From the NCBI RefSeq assembly GCF_001435845.1, contig NZ_CM003596.1:2651298-2715297 (forward strand): 64,000 bases of DNA, given 5' to 3'. Positions 28,715 through 38,094 of the stretch are shown piece by piece; position 1 is the first letter of the stretch; each line of letters starts with the position of its first letter. A program made the position numbers and the translations under genes. A model generated the notes under the pieces. It saw nothing but the letters and a program-made list of their open reading frames with translations, ran no database searches and was not told the origin of the DNA. This DNA comes from Psychrobacter sp. P11G3 (GTDB lineage: Bacteria; Pseudomonadota; Gammaproteobacteria; Pseudomonadales; Moraxellaceae).

Positions 28715-29737
28715 TCAGCTTGACCAACCATTGATCTCATAATCCTGCATATTGGCGTAGCGAGTCAACAAACCACTACGCGACGAGATATTAAAATAGC
28801 TTTGTCCATCTGCTCGGACTTGTATCTCCCAGCCCAAATGATAAGCGGCAACAATAATATGACCAGCAAATAGTCGAATCTGACGATATGCGTGGCGCTG
28901 TGACGGCTCACAAACGATCTGGCTGAGCAAGTAGCTACGCACATGCTGACAAATTTCTGCGGCGCTATAGCTATGATTGATACTCTTACGGGTACTACAC
29001 TGCTTTAGCGCATGGACGGCCACGCTACATGCCATAATATCCGTGGCCAAACTGCCCTCGCCTGTTTCAAACTGCTGCGGTTGTAGTATCACTTGCCAAT
29101 CGTCGGCATACAGACTGTTGAGTAGCTCATCCGGATTATAACGTTTGGTCAATGCGCGCATAGATAATGCAGAATTTTGAGCCTTGCTGTCATTGTTTGA
29201 ATCGTTATCTGATTCAGTCACTGTAGAGTTATCAATAGGCAAAAACCCATAACGGTTCAGTTTTGGATAAGCGCGAATCGCCTGTTGAATATCTGACATA
29301 TCTAACAATGTCATATTCGATAATGTCGATATTATTGGCTGCTCACTGTGATTCTGATAAAAGCTATCCGGCAATTCAATAAGCTGTGCCGCATTCAGCA
29401 ATGATAAATGCTCAGCCAATGCCTCTGAAGCAATCAGTGACCATTTCGATAAGCTGTCTGCATTAGGCTGATAGAACCGCGTAGAGTTACCGTAGAGCCT
29501 GCGCAGTTGACCATTTAGGCGACGAGCAGGCTCAGGTATATCATTTAATGGTCTGGCAGGGTCAAGAGGAGATTGTTTGGGATCAAAGTTAGGATGTACG
29601 ATCGCAGGTTGCTGTGAATCAGCTAATATAGACGATTGCTCAGCCTTTTTTTGCACATGACCTTCTGCCAGCTGCCCGCCTTCTATTGCCAGATTAGCAT
29701 GAGACAAACGATCATCAGAAGTAGAAGGCTGGGACAT
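28715..29737 (-). CDS. Hypothetical protein upstream of pyrE
   Basis: Not recognised. The 340-residue soluble protein has a polar, low-complexity first 70 residues (PARPLNDIPEPARRLNGQLRR follows), a mixed helical core and an Asp/Asn/Ser-rich insertion near residue 175 (ESDNDSNNDSKAQNS). The C-terminal part has a Cys pair region (ACSVAVHALKQCSTRK) and a conserved-looking LFAGHIIVAAYHLGWEIQVRA. No signal peptide or membrane helix. GGAG precedes the ATG. It is co-oriented with pyrE and gshB and may be in the same transcript; no function can be proposed from this. Confidence 0.6.
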   Translation of the reverse strand: MSQPSTSDDRLSHANLAIEGGQLAEGHVQKKAEQSSILADSQQPAIVHPNFDPKQSPLDPARPLNDIPEPARRLNGQLRRLYGNSTRFYQPNADSLSKWSLIASEALAEHLSLLNAAQLIELPDSFYQNHSEQPIISTLSNMTLLDMSDIQQAIRAYPKLNRYGFLPIDNSTVTESDNDSNNDSKAQNSALSMRALTKRYNPDELLNSLYADDWQVILQPQQFETGEGSLATDIMACSVAVHALKQCSTRKSINHSYSAAEICQHVRSYLLSQIVCEPSQRHAYRQIRLFAGHIIVAAYHLGWEIQVRADGQSYFNISSRSGLLTRYANMQDYEINGWSS

Positions 29738-29817
29738 GAAATCTCCATAGACTAGAAAATAAATAAGAACGATTATACCAAGGGCTATTTTACTCTTTAG
29801 GGCTTAACTCTAAAGGC

Positions 29818-30657
29818 TTACTTTTGATGATTTAAAATATCTCGGTAGCCTGTCTGCCAATCAGCATAATCAAGCCAAGCTAACGGAATGTTGCTGTGCA
29901 AGCGTTTTCCTGTCACTGAGGTTTTTGTATTATCAATAGTAGGAGGTGTCTCGCCAACCTGCTCACTGAGCCAAACCCCTAGCTCAAACGTAGTAACAGG
30001 TCGATAGTCCGTCGCTAGATAAACAGGCTTTGATGTTTCTATCGTCAACACTTTAGTGATGATATTGACCAAGTCGCGATCCATAATACGGTTGCTCCAA
30101 TGCTCAGCTGGCACTGGATCTTTATCTGACTCACGAGCCTTACGTAGTCGCATTAAGCGCTCGCGACCGTAGATACCACTGGGGCGAATAATAATGGCTT
30201 TATCACCAAAGCCTTGTTGCAGCGCTTGCTCTGCTTGCAATATGAATTTCGAGGCTTCACGCGCAGGCGTAACAGGTGCAGTATGCTCATCAATCCACTC
30301 ACCATTGTCCTGACCGTAGACACCAGTAGAAGAAATGAATACCACACGCTCAAATTTGGTGAGCTGTGGAGCAAGCGTTGCCAAATGCTGACTAATCGCT
30401 AGATAACTGTCGTGATACCCGCTGGTTGAATACTCATCAGGGGTGACGATAATCGCAATATGAGTAAACGCTTGTAGCTGCTCAGCCGTCAGCGTCAATG
30501 CATCAGCCTGCAAAAAACCTGCACTATCTACCAAATCATAATGATGGCGCTCACTACGAGCAAGCCCAGTCACACAATAGCCATCTTGGGCAAGTTTATT
30601 GGTCACTGGCAGGCCGATATCACCTTGACCGATAATTAGTAAATTTTGCGTACTCAT
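29818..30657 (-). CDS. NAD(P)-dependent SDR-type epimerase/dehydratase family protein
   Basis: Rossmann-fold protein similar to YeeZ-type extended short-chain dehydrogenases. The dinucleotide loop is degenerate GQGDIGLPVTNKL (about 9-21). VVFISSTGVYGQDNGEWIDE (about 105-124) contains the catalytic-like Ser/Tyr context, and IIRPSGIYGRERLM is a typical later motif. The Y-x-x-x-K motif is not obvious. Length 279 (YeeZ 274). Substrate unknown. It is followed by the unknown gene and pyrE on the same strand, with an 80-base gap. Confidence 0.75.
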   Translation of the reverse strand: MSTQNLLIIGQGDIGLPVTNKLAQDGYCVTGLARSERHHYDLVDSAGFLQADALTLTAEQLQAFTHIAIIVTPDEYSTSGYHDSYLAISQHLATLAPQLTKFERVVFISSTGVYGQDNGEWIDEHTAPVTPAREASKFILQAEQALQQGFGDKAIIIRPSGIYGRERLMRLRKARESDKDPVPAEHWSNRIMDRDLVNIITKVLTIETSKPVYLATDYRPVTTFELGVWLSEQVGETPPTIDNTKTSVTGKRLHSNIPLAWLDYADWQTGYRDILNHQK

Positions 30658-30720
30658 AAAGCATATTTTCCTTTATACAACTTTCTTTATACAACCATTA
30701 CAGCATTTAAAAGCCATTTT

Positions 30721-30792
30721 GTTTAAATTAATGCCTAAATCAACGGCTAAATCAGTGTCTAAACCAATATTTAAATCAGTACCTAAAAATAC
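30721..30792. repeat. Degenerate 12-bp tandem repeat (six units)
   Basis: Six consecutive 12-base units follow the pattern G-N-C-TAAATCA-N-N with substitutions, ending over the stop codon of the DUF4105 gene. In one minus-strand frame it encodes a four-residue repeat of the D-L-x-x type, uninterrupted over the repeat, though not in the frame of the gene. Confidence 0.7.
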
Positions 30793-32945
30793 CGTCTGTA
30801 CGATAGCTGTATATCATCATTGGCATCGATACGTTCTTGCCATTCGTAATTGGCATTAATACGTAGTGCTTGTTTTTTATCAATGTCATATTGCAGTCCT
30901 AAGCTTGAGATTGGTTGCCAATAGTGACCACGGACGTTGGATTCATCGCTGCTGCCATGATACCAATATGGCAATTGCAATTCAGCTTGCGCGCGTAACT
31001 GATTGTTAATCTGATAACGGCAGCCTGCATTGATACCTGCGCCTAGACGAAAGCCTTTATTGATACCTCGCCCCGCTTGCCCTGTACCTGTCAAAAAGGT
31101 ATAGCACAGTTGCGGCGGCATCTCACCCGTACCTGCGGCTGGCGTACCAAATGCCCATGACCAGCCTTTCTCGTAACCCACACTACCAACCAAATGATCC
31201 GTACCTGCCTCTTGCGATCCATCGTTTACTCGCGTCGCTTCAATACTGGCGCCCCAAGTATTGCCTTTTTTGGCTGCATTTACTGGATTAAAAGAGCGGC
31301 CTCGAATCAAAGTGACATTTTGCAAGGTCACACTATCTGGCTGATTGGGGTTATTATCATCTGTATCATACAGTCGTAATGTCGCAGCCAGCCCTTCTAA
31401 ATTAAAAAACTGTGGATACCCTGAGGCGTGGTCAAGCGTATCATGAAACCCCGCTCGAAACCCAATATCCATATAGCCATTGTCGCCACGCTGACCTATA
31501 CCTATCGTGCCCAACTGTAGCGGATGCCTGTCTATCGGATTATTATCCGATACGTCGATTTGACGCTTGAGCAGTATTTGCCCCCCAGCTGACATGCTCG
31601 ATACAGGGTTAAGCTGCGCAGACTTGATCTCATTCACGGTTTGTTTGGCGCTATTATGATAGCCCAACTGCGCGTGCTGTTGTTTTTCCTCATTGAGCTG
31701 AGCTTGACGTAAGGTATTATCAGCAGGCGTATAAGTGGTACTTGCCAGCAACTGCTCATCATTTAATAGCTGAATCACGTCAGAAGGCACGACAGCATAA
31801 GACAACTGGCTTAGTAAGTTTTGCTGCGGACGGACCACATCAATAAGACGCAGAATCTCAGAAGCACAATTGTCCGTGGTAAAGTAATACGGCATTTTTA
31901 ATGCTTTGGTTTCCCAAACGTGGCGCATAATCTGCTGAACTTCCGCGGGCGTCAGACTCAACTGATATGTCCACGTATCACGTTCATCATCTTGCAGGTA
32001 TTTCGCTAGCATTTCTGGATATGGGTCGATTTCGATAGCGCTGTTGTAGCTACCAATCATTGACTTAGTAGCATAGATCGGGAAACTGTCGTTTGGATCA
32101 CCGTCTACCGTATAATTCAGCGCATAAGCCTTATCGATTTGGTTTGGATCGGCGATACTCGCTTTTGAGTCAATGCGTAACAGCGTATGAGCAAATGCAG
32201 AGAGCGGATTGTCCAAGTACTCCTGCGCAAACATGATAGATAGCTGCTCAGGCGCTAATGTCGACATCCATTCATCCAATTCTGGACAATCAGCAGATAG
32301 ACTTGCAGTATCGATCGCTAACATCTCTGCCAACCATGCTACTCGTGCTGGAAAACGACATAAGACAGAATTATTATTGGCATCAGTTTTGGCTTGGTCG
32401 TTATCAGTCGCTGATGATGACACCAACTCTTGTGCAAGTGCTACGAGCATCGCATCCAACTCTGCACCTGAATCTCGTTGACCATTTTTACTTAAAAAAA
32501 AGCTCGGATCATCAACCAAACTCTCGGTTTTCTTTTTACCCAATACACTGTTTTTATCATCGTAAAAATACAACAAGCGTCGCCATGTTGTATGCTGTGC
32601 CAACTTGTCTGTTTTTACTTGCTGACGCCATGTCGATAGCAGCTGTTCTGTCGCTAAGCTTGATTCAGGTAAAATACTCTTTTGAATGTTAGATTCAGCA
32701 CTACTGATGCTACCCGACTCAGATAATGCATCTGAATTAGAATAAGTAGGTGCTGTGCTAGTAGGTGCTAAGCTAGATGCGTCAGGTGACAATGCATCTG
32801 ATTCAAGGACAGACAGCGGCGTTGGTAGAAATGCCTGTGTTTGAGCTGAGAGTAGCAACCCTGCTATAGCCAATGGCAGACGTGCTCGCAGGCCAATGGT
32901 CGTTAGCGTACAATCGATAGGTATGGACGTCAGTTTTATAGACAT
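30783..32945 (-). CDS. DUF4105 (Lnb N-terminal-like) protein with outer-membrane barrel C-terminus
   Basis: Cell-envelope protein of unknown function. A signal-peptide-like start (hydrophobic LPLAIAGLLLSAQTQA, cleavage near residue 38) is followed by a Ser-rich linker. The DUF4105 domain contains YYFTTDNCASEILRLID, with its probable active-site-like Asn-Cys around residue 357-360. The last ~240 residues show alternating polar/hydrophobic strands (for example LRLYDTDDNN, GASIEATRVND, LGLQYDIDKKQALRINANYEW) and end in Phe (SYRRYF), the classic outer-membrane barrel terminus. Length 720. It stands alone, divergent from ampD. Confidence 0.75.
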   Translation of the reverse strand: MSIKLTSIPIDCTLTTIGLRARLPLAIAGLLLSAQTQAFLPTPLSVLESDALSPDASSLAPTSTAPTYSNSDALSESGSISSAESNIQKSILPESSLATEQLLSTWRQQVKTDKLAQHTTWRRLLYFYDDKNSVLGKKKTESLVDDPSFFLSKNGQRDSGAELDAMLVALAQELVSSSATDNDQAKTDANNNSVLCRFPARVAWLAEMLAIDTASLSADCPELDEWMSTLAPEQLSIMFAQEYLDNPLSAFAHTLLRIDSKASIADPNQIDKAYALNYTVDGDPNDSFPIYATKSMIGSYNSAIEIDPYPEMLAKYLQDDERDTWTYQLSLTPAEVQQIMRHVWETKALKMPYYFTTDNCASEILRLIDVVRPQQNLLSQLSYAVVPSDVIQLLNDEQLLASTTYTPADNTLRQAQLNEEKQQHAQLGYHNSAKQTVNEIKSAQLNPVSSMSAGGQILLKRQIDVSDNNPIDRHPLQLGTIGIGQRGDNGYMDIGFRAGFHDTLDHASGYPQFFNLEGLAATLRLYDTDDNNPNQPDSVTLQNVTLIRGRSFNPVNAAKKGNTWGASIEATRVNDGSQEAGTDHLVGSVGYEKGWSWAFGTPAAGTGEMPPQLCYTFLTGTGQAGRGINKGFRLGAGINAGCRYQINNQLRAQAELQLPYWYHGSSDESNVRGHYWQPISSLGLQYDIDKKQALRINANYEWQERIDANDDIQLSYRRYF

Positions 32946-33096
32946 GAGGTAAAATCTCGCGCGTTATTGTTCATACGCTATCAGCGTTATTAAAGTTGCT
33001 GGGTCAAAAAATCAAACACATCGCCCACTATCATTTAACTATTTAGATAGATTGTTTATTACACCATTATCAATATTAGTATAAAAAGAGAGCATT

Positions 33097-33726
33097 ATGT
33101 CTGCATCATTGCCAAACTCATCATCTGCGTCGCCAATGACCATCAAAGATGGACTACTATCAACAGCTACTTGGTTGGCTTCACCCAATTACAATGTAAG
33201 GCCAAAAGGTTTAAGTATTGACGCCATCGTCGTGCACAATATTAGTCTACCACCGAATGAATTTGGTGCCTGCGACGCTAGTGGCATGCATTATGTAAAA
33301 GCATTATTTACCAATCAACTAGACTGGGATGCTCATCCTTATTTTCAAACAATCAAAGGTGCAGAAGTATCAGCGCATTTATTTATCGAACGTGATGGCG
33401 TTATCACTCAGTTTGTCAATTTCAACGAACGGGCGTGGCATGCTGGGCGGTCTAGCTACTTGGGTCGACCTGAATGTAATGATTATAGCATTGGCATCGA
33501 GCTTGAAGGGTCGGATTTTGTGTCCTTCACCTCTGCTCAATATGAGAAGCTAGCCGACGTAATTGCCGCCATCTATAAGGCCTATCCCAAAACACGTCGC
33601 CACTTAACAGGCCATAGCGATATCGCGCCTGGGCGTAAGACTGACCCTGGTGATTATTTTGAATGGGCAAGGTTGCGCCAGTTAGTTGCTGATGCAACGA
33701 AAAACGATGTACCGTCGCAGAAGTGA
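33097..33726 (+). CDS. ampD: 1,6-anhydro-N-acetylmuramyl-L-alanine amidase AmpD
   Basis: Cytoplasmic zinc amidase of peptidoglycan recycling, and in many species a negative influence on beta-lactamase induction. Zinc ligands H47, H173 and D183 and the catalytic E135 correspond to H34, H154, D164 and E116 of the characterised enzyme; the HSDIAPGRKTDPG motif is intact. Length 209 (E. coli 183), with a Ser-rich N-terminal extension and no signal peptide, so the cytoplasmic AmpD rather than periplasmic AmiD role fits. It is upstream of murJ on the same strand (112-base gap). Confidence 0.95.
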   Translation: MSASLPNSSSASPMTIKDGLLSTATWLASPNYNVRPKGLSIDAIVVHNISLPPNEFGACDASGMHYVKALFTNQLDWDAHPYFQTIKGAEVSAHLFIERDGVITQFVNFNERAWHAGRSSYLGRPECNDYSIGIELEGSDFVSFTSAQYEKLADVIAAIYKAYPKTRRHLTGHSDIAPGRKTDPGDYFEWARLRQLVADATKNDVPSQK

Positions 33727-33762
33727 TTTCCACACTCAATCCATTTATCTCAATTGTGAAAG

Positions 33763-33771
33763 TGATATAAT
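33763..33771 (+). promoter_or_regulatory. Extended -10 promoter element upstream of murJ
   Basis: TGATATAAT, an extended -10, lies 67 bases before the murJ ATG, suggesting transcription separate from ampD. The -35 region is weak, which is tolerated by extended -10 promoters. Confidence 0.45.
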
Positions 33772-33838
33772 TCGTCAGTTTTTTATCCATATCACATTAG
33801 CACATAACTCAATATACAACTTAGCAAGATAGGTTCTC

Positions 33839-35389
33839 ATGGCAAAAAGTCGGTTATTTCGTTCAACCATGGTGGTCAGCAGCATGACCATGTTATCGCG
33901 TATTTTAGGTTTGGTACGTGATGTTGTATTGCTAGGGGTTTTTGGTGCAGGTGGTTTGATGGATGCCTTTTTGGTCGCCTTCAAAATCCCAAACTTCTTA
34001 CGACGACTGTTTGCAGAAGGTGCGTTTAGCCAAGCTTTCGTGCCGGTACTGTCCGAATACAAAGAAAAGTACAGCTTGCAACAAGTGCAGATTTTGGTCA
34101 GTCGTACCTCGGGTGCATTATTGCTAGTGCTATCGATGCTGACAGTGGTGGTTATCTTAATCGCACCCTGGGTAGTGACGTTGTTTGCACCTGGGTTTGC
34201 CGATCAACCCAATAAGTTTGCCATCACTGCCGAGTTGCTACGTCTTACCTTTCCGTATTTGCTATTCATCTCTATGACAGCCTTTGCGAGTGGTATTCTG
34301 CAAAGCTACGGTCGTTTTGCCGCACCCGCCTTTGCGCCCGTGTTATTGAACCTGTGTATGATTGGTGGTGCGCTGATTTTTGCGCCGATGTTTGATACGC
34401 CCATCATGGCGCTTGGCTATGCCGTTGCTATCGCAGGTTTGCTACAGTTTTTGATTCAACTGCCGCAGCTCTGGCAACAAAAGCTGCTTGTCGCACCAAA
34501 GATTGATTTTCAGCACGAAGGCGTTCGTCGAATTTTGAAACTGATGTTACCTGCTATCTTTGGTGTTTCTGTTACTCAGATTAATTTACTATTGAACACT
34601 ATCTTTGCCTCGTTAATGATTGGCGGTTCCGTCTCTTGGCTCTATGCAGCTGAACGTATGAGCGAGCTACCGTTGGGTCTGATTGGTGTGGCGATTGGTA
34701 CCGTCATATTACCAAGCCTATCAAAAAGTGAAGCTCAAAAAGACGACGTCAGTTTCAAAAAAACCATCGACTGGGCAGCACGTCTTATCATCTTAGTCGG
34801 TGTGCCTGCCTCAGCTGCCTTATTTGTACTGGCAGATGTATTGATGCAAGCACTATTTTTACGTGGTGAGTTTACCTTACGTGATGCTCAGATGAGCTCA
34901 CTGGCCTTACGTAGTATGGCAGGTGGTATTCTAGGATTTATGCTCATCAAGATATTTGCCCCAGCATTCTTTGCGCGTCAAGACACTAGAACCCCTGTAA
35001 AAATCGGCATCATCTCTGTCATCGCCAATATGATCTTTAGTGTTATTTTTATCGGGATATTCTATTTCTTAGAGATACCGCTACATGGTGGTCTGGCATT
35101 AGCTACGACTGGCGCTGCTTTTGTAAACGCAGGCTTGCTATATTACTTCTTACACAAGCGTGATATTTTCCGTTTCGGTCCGCATTGGAAAAAGCTGTTT
35201 ACGCAGTTTGCTATTTCGACTGGCTCTATGATTGGTGTGCTGTATTTTATGCTACCTTACTTCCCCACCGATCAGGCTCAGTGGCAACGTATCGTCGCAC
35301 TGATCATTATGTGTGCCGTCGGAGCGCTGGTTTACGGTGTGGTATTGCTAGCGACTGGTTTCCGTCCGCGTCAGCTAAAGCACGGTTAG
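33839..35389 (+). CDS. murJ: Lipid II flippase MurJ
   Basis: MOP-superfamily inner-membrane protein that flips lipid II to the periplasmic side. About 14 hydrophobic segments cover the 516 residues. The N-terminal SRILGLVRDVVLLGVFGAGG and PNFLRRLFAEGAFSQAFVPV are diagnostic of MurJ/MviN, with the conserved Arg residues of the central cavity within those stretches. Length matches E. coli (511). It lies between ampD and a lipoprotein gene. ribF, which adjoins murJ in many gammaproteobacteria, is here two genes away. Confidence 0.96.
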   Translation: MAKSRLFRSTMVVSSMTMLSRILGLVRDVVLLGVFGAGGLMDAFLVAFKIPNFLRRLFAEGAFSQAFVPVLSEYKEKYSLQQVQILVSRTSGALLLVLSMLTVVVILIAPWVVTLFAPGFADQPNKFAITAELLRLTFPYLLFISMTAFASGILQSYGRFAAPAFAPVLLNLCMIGGALIFAPMFDTPIMALGYAVAIAGLLQFLIQLPQLWQQKLLVAPKIDFQHEGVRRILKLMLPAIFGVSVTQINLLLNTIFASLMIGGSVSWLYAAERMSELPLGLIGVAIGTVILPSLSKSEAQKDDVSFKKTIDWAARLIILVGVPASAALFVLADVLMQALFLRGEFTLRDAQMSSLALRSMAGGILGFMLIKIFAPAFFARQDTRTPVKIGIISVIANMIFSVIFIGIFYFLEIPLHGGLALATTGAAFVNAGLLYYFLHKRDIFRFGPHWKKLFTQFAISTGSMIGVLYFMLPYFPTDQAQWQRIVALIIMCAVGALVYGVVLLATGFRPRQLKHG

Positions 35390-35412
35390 GATAAAGTATA
35401 AGCAAACTTATG

Positions 35413-35441
35413 ACAGGCTTACGAAACCAAAACAAGCCTGT
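35413..35441. repeat. Inverted repeat after murJ
   Basis: ACAGGCTT and AAGCCTGT form an 8-bp stem with a 13-base loop, without a T tract. It could be a 3'-end stabilising structure; a terminator is less likely. Confidence 0.35.
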
Positions 35442-35518
35442 TATGAGAAATGACAATGCTCGCTGCTGATAATTGTCATAATAGATCACTAATGAATAAA
35501 TGACATTTGAGGTTTGAT

Positions 35519-36142
35519 ATGACAACGAAACAGCCAATCTTCCAGCGCTTACCAATTTTGCTAGCAACTGGTGTACTAAGCACTGGATTACTTATTAGCG
35601 GCTGTAGCAATAATGAGTCGGCTGAAACTGCTACCGATAATGAAGATGTGGCAGCGACCGTGGATACCTCAGAAGACGTCACATTAGACAATGATACGAC
35701 TGACCAAGCGATGACCGATGACAGTGCTAGCGAAACAGGCGAAATTACAGATAGTGCTGAAGACAAGACAGCGATTGATAGTGATAATATTAATCCAGTC
35801 ACTGATGCGGCCGAACAAAAAAGCCTAGTGACCAATCCGACTCAAGCCGGTACGCCAGAGGATACTGTCAAGCAAGCCCTAAACAGCTTATATTATGGTG
35901 ACGTGAAGGATGCGGCGTCATATTACCAAGTTGATATGGCAGACTTTGAAGAAGAGCTTGCCAACACCCAGTCTGCGTTTCAGCAAACGGTGGATGGCGT
36001 TACGATTACTGATACCAAATATAATGATGATAAAACTCGTGCCACCATCACTGGCGAGCTGATGCTAAAAAGACAGAGCGAACCTGCACCACTGACCTAC
36101 CAGCTACAGAAGATAGAAGGTCAATGGAAGATTTTAGGTTAG
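35519..36142 (+). CDS. Lipoprotein with DUF4878-like domain
   Basis: Exported lipoprotein of unknown role. The start ATG has GAGG upstream. The signal sequence ends in the lipobox LISGC (Cys at residue 29). About 80 residues of acidic Asp/Glu/Thr-rich linker follow. The C-terminal ~95 residues (from TPEDTVKQALNSLYYGDV) have the helix plus curved-sheet pattern of DUF4878/NTF2-like domains, including ASYYQVDMADFEE and a terminal YQLQKIEGQWKILG. Residue +2 after Cys is Ser-Asn, with no Asp, so outer-membrane sorting is plausible. It is on the strand of murJ, 129 bases away. Confidence 0.7.
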   Translation: MTTKQPIFQRLPILLATGVLSTGLLISGCSNNESAETATDNEDVAATVDTSEDVTLDNDTTDQAMTDDSASETGEITDSAEDKTAIDSDNINPVTDAAEQKSLVTNPTQAGTPEDTVKQALNSLYYGDVKDAASYYQVDMADFEEELANTQSAFQQTVDGVTITDTKYNDDKTRATITGELMLKRQSEPAPLTYQLQKIEGQWKILG

Positions 36143-36153
36143 AGCGTTTTAAG

Positions 36154-36774
36154 CTAAATTGTTTCAGGCGCTTTATCTAAAATATCGTCTGATGTCACTG
36201 CTTTGCCAAGCATCACAACATCAGCGATAAACCCTTCCATATCGCAGACTTCGGGCATATAGCCCCATTGTTCAAAGCCAAGCTTACGGAATAACCCTAA
36301 GCTTGGATGGTTATGAGCAAAGACAAGGGCAATGACATTTCGAATACCTAGGCTTGGTGCTTGCGTCAACATCCAACGGGTCAGCAAACTGCCTAACCCT
36401 TTGCCCTGATAATCTTGATTTAGATAGATGCTAATCTCGGTACTGATGTGATAGGCCGTACGTGCGTACAAATCGCTAAAGCTGCCCCATGCGACTATCG
36501 GCGCCTTGGTTTGATCTATATTATTTGATGGTAATGCCTTGACCACATATATCGGTCTGGTTGCACTATCCAAATGTTCCTCAAACCAAGCAGCACGCTC
36601 CTCTAGCGTAACCAATGCAAGATTAGCTGTTGCTTGTTTGCCCGGTATGCTTTGATTATAAATGGCTAAGACTTCTGCTAAATCTTCTTTATTTGCACGC
36701 TGCACAACGAACTGATCGGTGAGCTGATATGTCGATAGTTCGGTTGGTATCGTATTTAAGGCAGCAGCAGACAT
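36154..36774 (-). CDS. GNAT family N-acetyltransferase (phosphinothricin acetyltransferase-like)
   Basis: Probably acetylates a small amine using acetyl-CoA. The 206-residue frame contains VVQRANKEDLAEVLAIYNQS near residue 24, IYVVKALPS and the acetyl-CoA-binding motif QDYQGKGLGSLLTRWML, then VFAHNHPSLGLFRKLGFEQWG, all typical of the PAT/YncA-like subgroup. The ATG with GGAGATCTT upstream is chosen; the frame extends 30 codons further. Substrate cannot be deduced. It converges on the lipoprotein gene, only 12 bases between stops, and is divergent from ribF. Confidence 0.85.
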   Translation of the reverse strand: MSAAALNTIPTELSTYQLTDQFVVQRANKEDLAEVLAIYNQSIPGKQATANLALVTLEERAAWFEEHLDSATRPIYVVKALPSNNIDQTKAPIVAWGSFSDLYARTAYHISTEISIYLNQDYQGKGLGSLLTRWMLTQAPSLGIRNVIALVFAHNHPSLGLFRKLGFEQWGYMPEVCDMEGFIADVVMLGKAVTSDDILDKAPETI

Positions 36775-36989
36775 AAGATCTCCATCGTTGTCGAGATTGT
36801 TGTTAGGTTTGGTATTAGCATCATTGGCAATAAAGAATAGCCACCCTATGCGCCATACTTGCATTACACGTAGACTATAGGATGTTAGTGTGGCTATTTT
36901 ACTTTATAATGGCTGGTTTTAGACACATCAATTTTAAGCATAGATGTGTTTTTTCGTTTTTTATTTGGTCTCATCATAGCTGAAAACTT

Positions 36990-38072
36990 ATGAAAACCTA
37001 TTTTCTTGAGCAACTGATTTCGTCGCCACACACTTCATCTACGGACACTGTCCCAGTAGAGTTGGCATCTTGCGTGCTCACTATCGGCAATTTCGACGGT
37101 GTGCATCTTGGTCACCAAGCCATGCTAGCCCAAGTTCGTGAAATTGCGCATACCCAAGATTTGGGTGCAGCGGTCATGATATTTGAGCCGCAGCCACGTG
37201 AGTTTTTTGCACCTGCCAAAGCGCCTGCACGTTTGACCAATCTGGCAGAGAAGCAAGCTCTGCTAGCAGAATATGGCGTTGAGACGTTGATCGTAGCAGG
37301 TTTTGATACAGAATTTCGCTCGCTATCAGCACAAACATTTGCCGATATATTAGCCAAGCGTTTGAACGTCAAAGCATTGGTGCTAGGTGATGACTTCCGC
37401 TTCGGCCATGACCGTACTGGCGACAGTCAGTTTTTGCGTGGTTATGGCTTGGATGTGACCAATCTGCATACGGTCACTGATAGCAATACTAATAACGATA
37501 GTACTGATAGCGACAGTGTTGATACGACCGATAACGACGCTGCCCGTATCAGCTCTACTCGTGTTCGTGACTTACTATTGGCAGGTGATCTTCAAGCAGC
37601 CAACAGGTTACTTGGTCGTGACTATGCAATTACGGGAGTGGTTGTGCGCGGCGACCAGATAGGTCGAACAATAGACTTCCCTACCGCAAATATCGATTTG
37701 CAACGAATAAAGCCTGCCCTACATGGTATTTTTGCAGTCGATGTGGTGAGCTTAGATGACAATGGTAATGTGATCGCTGATGGTTTGACTACGCTTGCCA
37801 CCGATGGTCATACAGGTGTGGCCGGTTTGCGTCCGCATAGTTTGTTTGGCACGGCTAATATTGGCAAAAGACCTTCTGTTGATAAAGGTGATGACTGGCG
37901 ACTAGAGGTCCACTTTCCACAGTTGCAAGCTGATCTATATGGACTGAACTTACACGTACGTTTCCTACACTTTTTGCATGGTGAGCGTCGCTATGATGGA
38001 CTAGAAGCACTAAAAGCGGGTATTCATCAAGACGTTGCAGATCTACTTGAGTGGCGCGAAAAGCAAATTTAA
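36990..38072 (+). CDS. ribF: Bifunctional riboflavin kinase / FAD synthetase RibF
   Basis: Phosphorylates riboflavin to FMN and adenylylates FMN to FAD. The N-terminal FAD synthetase domain has IGNFDGVHLGHQAML (nucleotidyltransferase GxxxGxHxGH-type motif, about 32-46) and ISSTRVRDLL. The C-terminal kinase domain has GRTIDFPTANIDL and GTANIGKRPS. Between the strand before ISSTRVR and the preceding FGHDRTGD is an inserted Asn/Asp/Ser/Thr-rich segment of about 20 residues (near 165-187) absent in E. coli RibF (313), giving 360 residues. No FMN riboswitch is visible upstream. Confidence 0.96.
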   Translation: MKTYFLEQLISSPHTSSTDTVPVELASCVLTIGNFDGVHLGHQAMLAQVREIAHTQDLGAAVMIFEPQPREFFAPAKAPARLTNLAEKQALLAEYGVETLIVAGFDTEFRSLSAQTFADILAKRLNVKALVLGDDFRFGHDRTGDSQFLRGYGLDVTNLHTVTDSNTNNDSTDSDSVDTTDNDAARISSTRVRDLLLAGDLQAANRLLGRDYAITGVVVRGDQIGRTIDFPTANIDLQRIKPALHGIFAVDVVSLDDNGNVIADGLTTLATDGHTGVAGLRPHSLFGTANIGKRPSVDKGDDWRLEVHFPQLQADLYGLNLHVRFLHFLHGERRYDGLEALKAGIHQDVADLLEWREKQI

Positions 38073-38094
38073 GGTTTAGTGTTACTCCAGACAT

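Noticed and set aside
32258..32692. 144-codon open frame antisense to the DUF4105 gene
   Set aside because: Shadow frame; the sense gene has domain and signal-peptide support.
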